Below are positions 5,639 through 5,753 of a DNA stretch of 5,753 nt, piece by piece. Source of the stretch: Actinomyces sp. (GTDB taxonomy: Bacteria; Actinomycetota; Acidimicrobiia; Acidimicrobiales; Aldehydirespiratoraceae); contig RFFY01000110.1 in assembly GCA_003697065.1 (NCBI GenBank), forward strand, positions 1-5,753, written 5' to 3'. Made by a program: the position numbers and the translations under genes. The notes under the pieces are model-generated. The model made no database searches. It was not told the DNA's origin and saw only the letters and a list, made by a program, of their open reading frames with translations. The stretch's first letter is position 1. Each line of letters opens with the position of its first letter.

Positions 5639-5753
5639 TCAGGCCCGGCCGGCGGTCCGCGACGCCAGGGCGGGGTCGACGGCGATGACGAAGCTGCCCA
5701 CGTGGCGCTTGGCGATGAAGGCCTCCTGGGCGGCGTGGATCTCCTCGAGGGGA
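5639..5753 (-). CDS. Medium-chain dehydrogenase/reductase (zinc-type alcohol dehydrogenase or quinone oxidoreductase-like), C-terminal fragment
   Basis: Only the last 37 codons and the TGA stop (5641-5639) are in the window; the gene continues past the right edge. The visible tail includes PLEEIHAAQEAF and AKRHVGSFVIAV. This is the standard ending of medium-chain dehydrogenases/reductases: the 'pL(e)ei.eAh/q' helix followed by 'K.HvGk.Vl'. It was too short for an automatic ORF cut-off but reads open with no interruption. It converges on the acyltransferase and so is not part of that operon. Substrate and subfamily (alcohol dehydrogenase, quinone oxidoreductase, enoyl reductase) cannot be decided from this piece. 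Confidence 0.75.
   Translation of the reverse strand, partial: PLEEIHAAQEAFIAKRHVGSFVIAVDPALASRTAGRA

Overview
The window is very GC-rich (well above 60% by eye, with strong NNC/NNG codon bias). It has the compact gene packing, GTG starts and leader-poor genes typical of a high-GC actinobacterium. The style of the acyl-CoA reductase and HAD proteins makes me think of Acidimicrobiia or a related environmental lineage. That placement is inference: no rRNA or marker gene is present.

Layout. A TetR-family regulator (27-659, minus) is divergent from a three-gene co-directional cluster on the plus strand. The two start codons are separated by only 17 bases, and a 16-base inverted repeat (652-667) lies across the regulator's start and most of this gap; it is a strong operator candidate. 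The cluster comprises: (1) 677-2992, a 771-residue fusion of an SDR-type fatty acyl-CoA reductase and a C-terminal HAD-IB phosphatase-like domain; (2) 3031-4647, a 538-residue member or distant relative of the LarA/DUF2088 nickel-pincer racemase family; (3) 4667-5608, a PlsC-type lysophospholipid/glycerolipid acyltransferase. Gaps inside the cluster are 38 and 19 bases, so it is probably one operon. The last 115 bases carry, on the minus strand, the C-terminal 37 codons of a medium-chain dehydrogenase/reductase that converges on the cluster. No RNA gene, mobile element or CRISPR was seen, and there is no gene-free stretch over 300 bases.

How the genes may work together. An acyl-CoA reductase making fatty alcohol or aldehyde, a HAD-IB domain (a fold often fused directly to PlsC acyltransferases, as in plant GPATs and bacterial HAD-PlsC proteins) and a separate PlsC suggest a lipid-modifying pathway, for example alkyl/ether or hydroxylated glycerolipids or wax-like products, under control of a TetR-type lipid sensor. 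The LarA-like protein is the unexpected member. At exact LarA spacing it keeps the equivalents of one catalytic His, the cofactor-bearing Lys and the nickel-ligand His, but the second catalytic His is replaced by Ile and the substrate region looks rewritten. The HAD domain also has conservative changes at two catalytic positions (Asp to Glu, Lys to Arg). Together these make the operon a candidate for undescribed lipid chemistry, although each gene belongs to a recognisable family.
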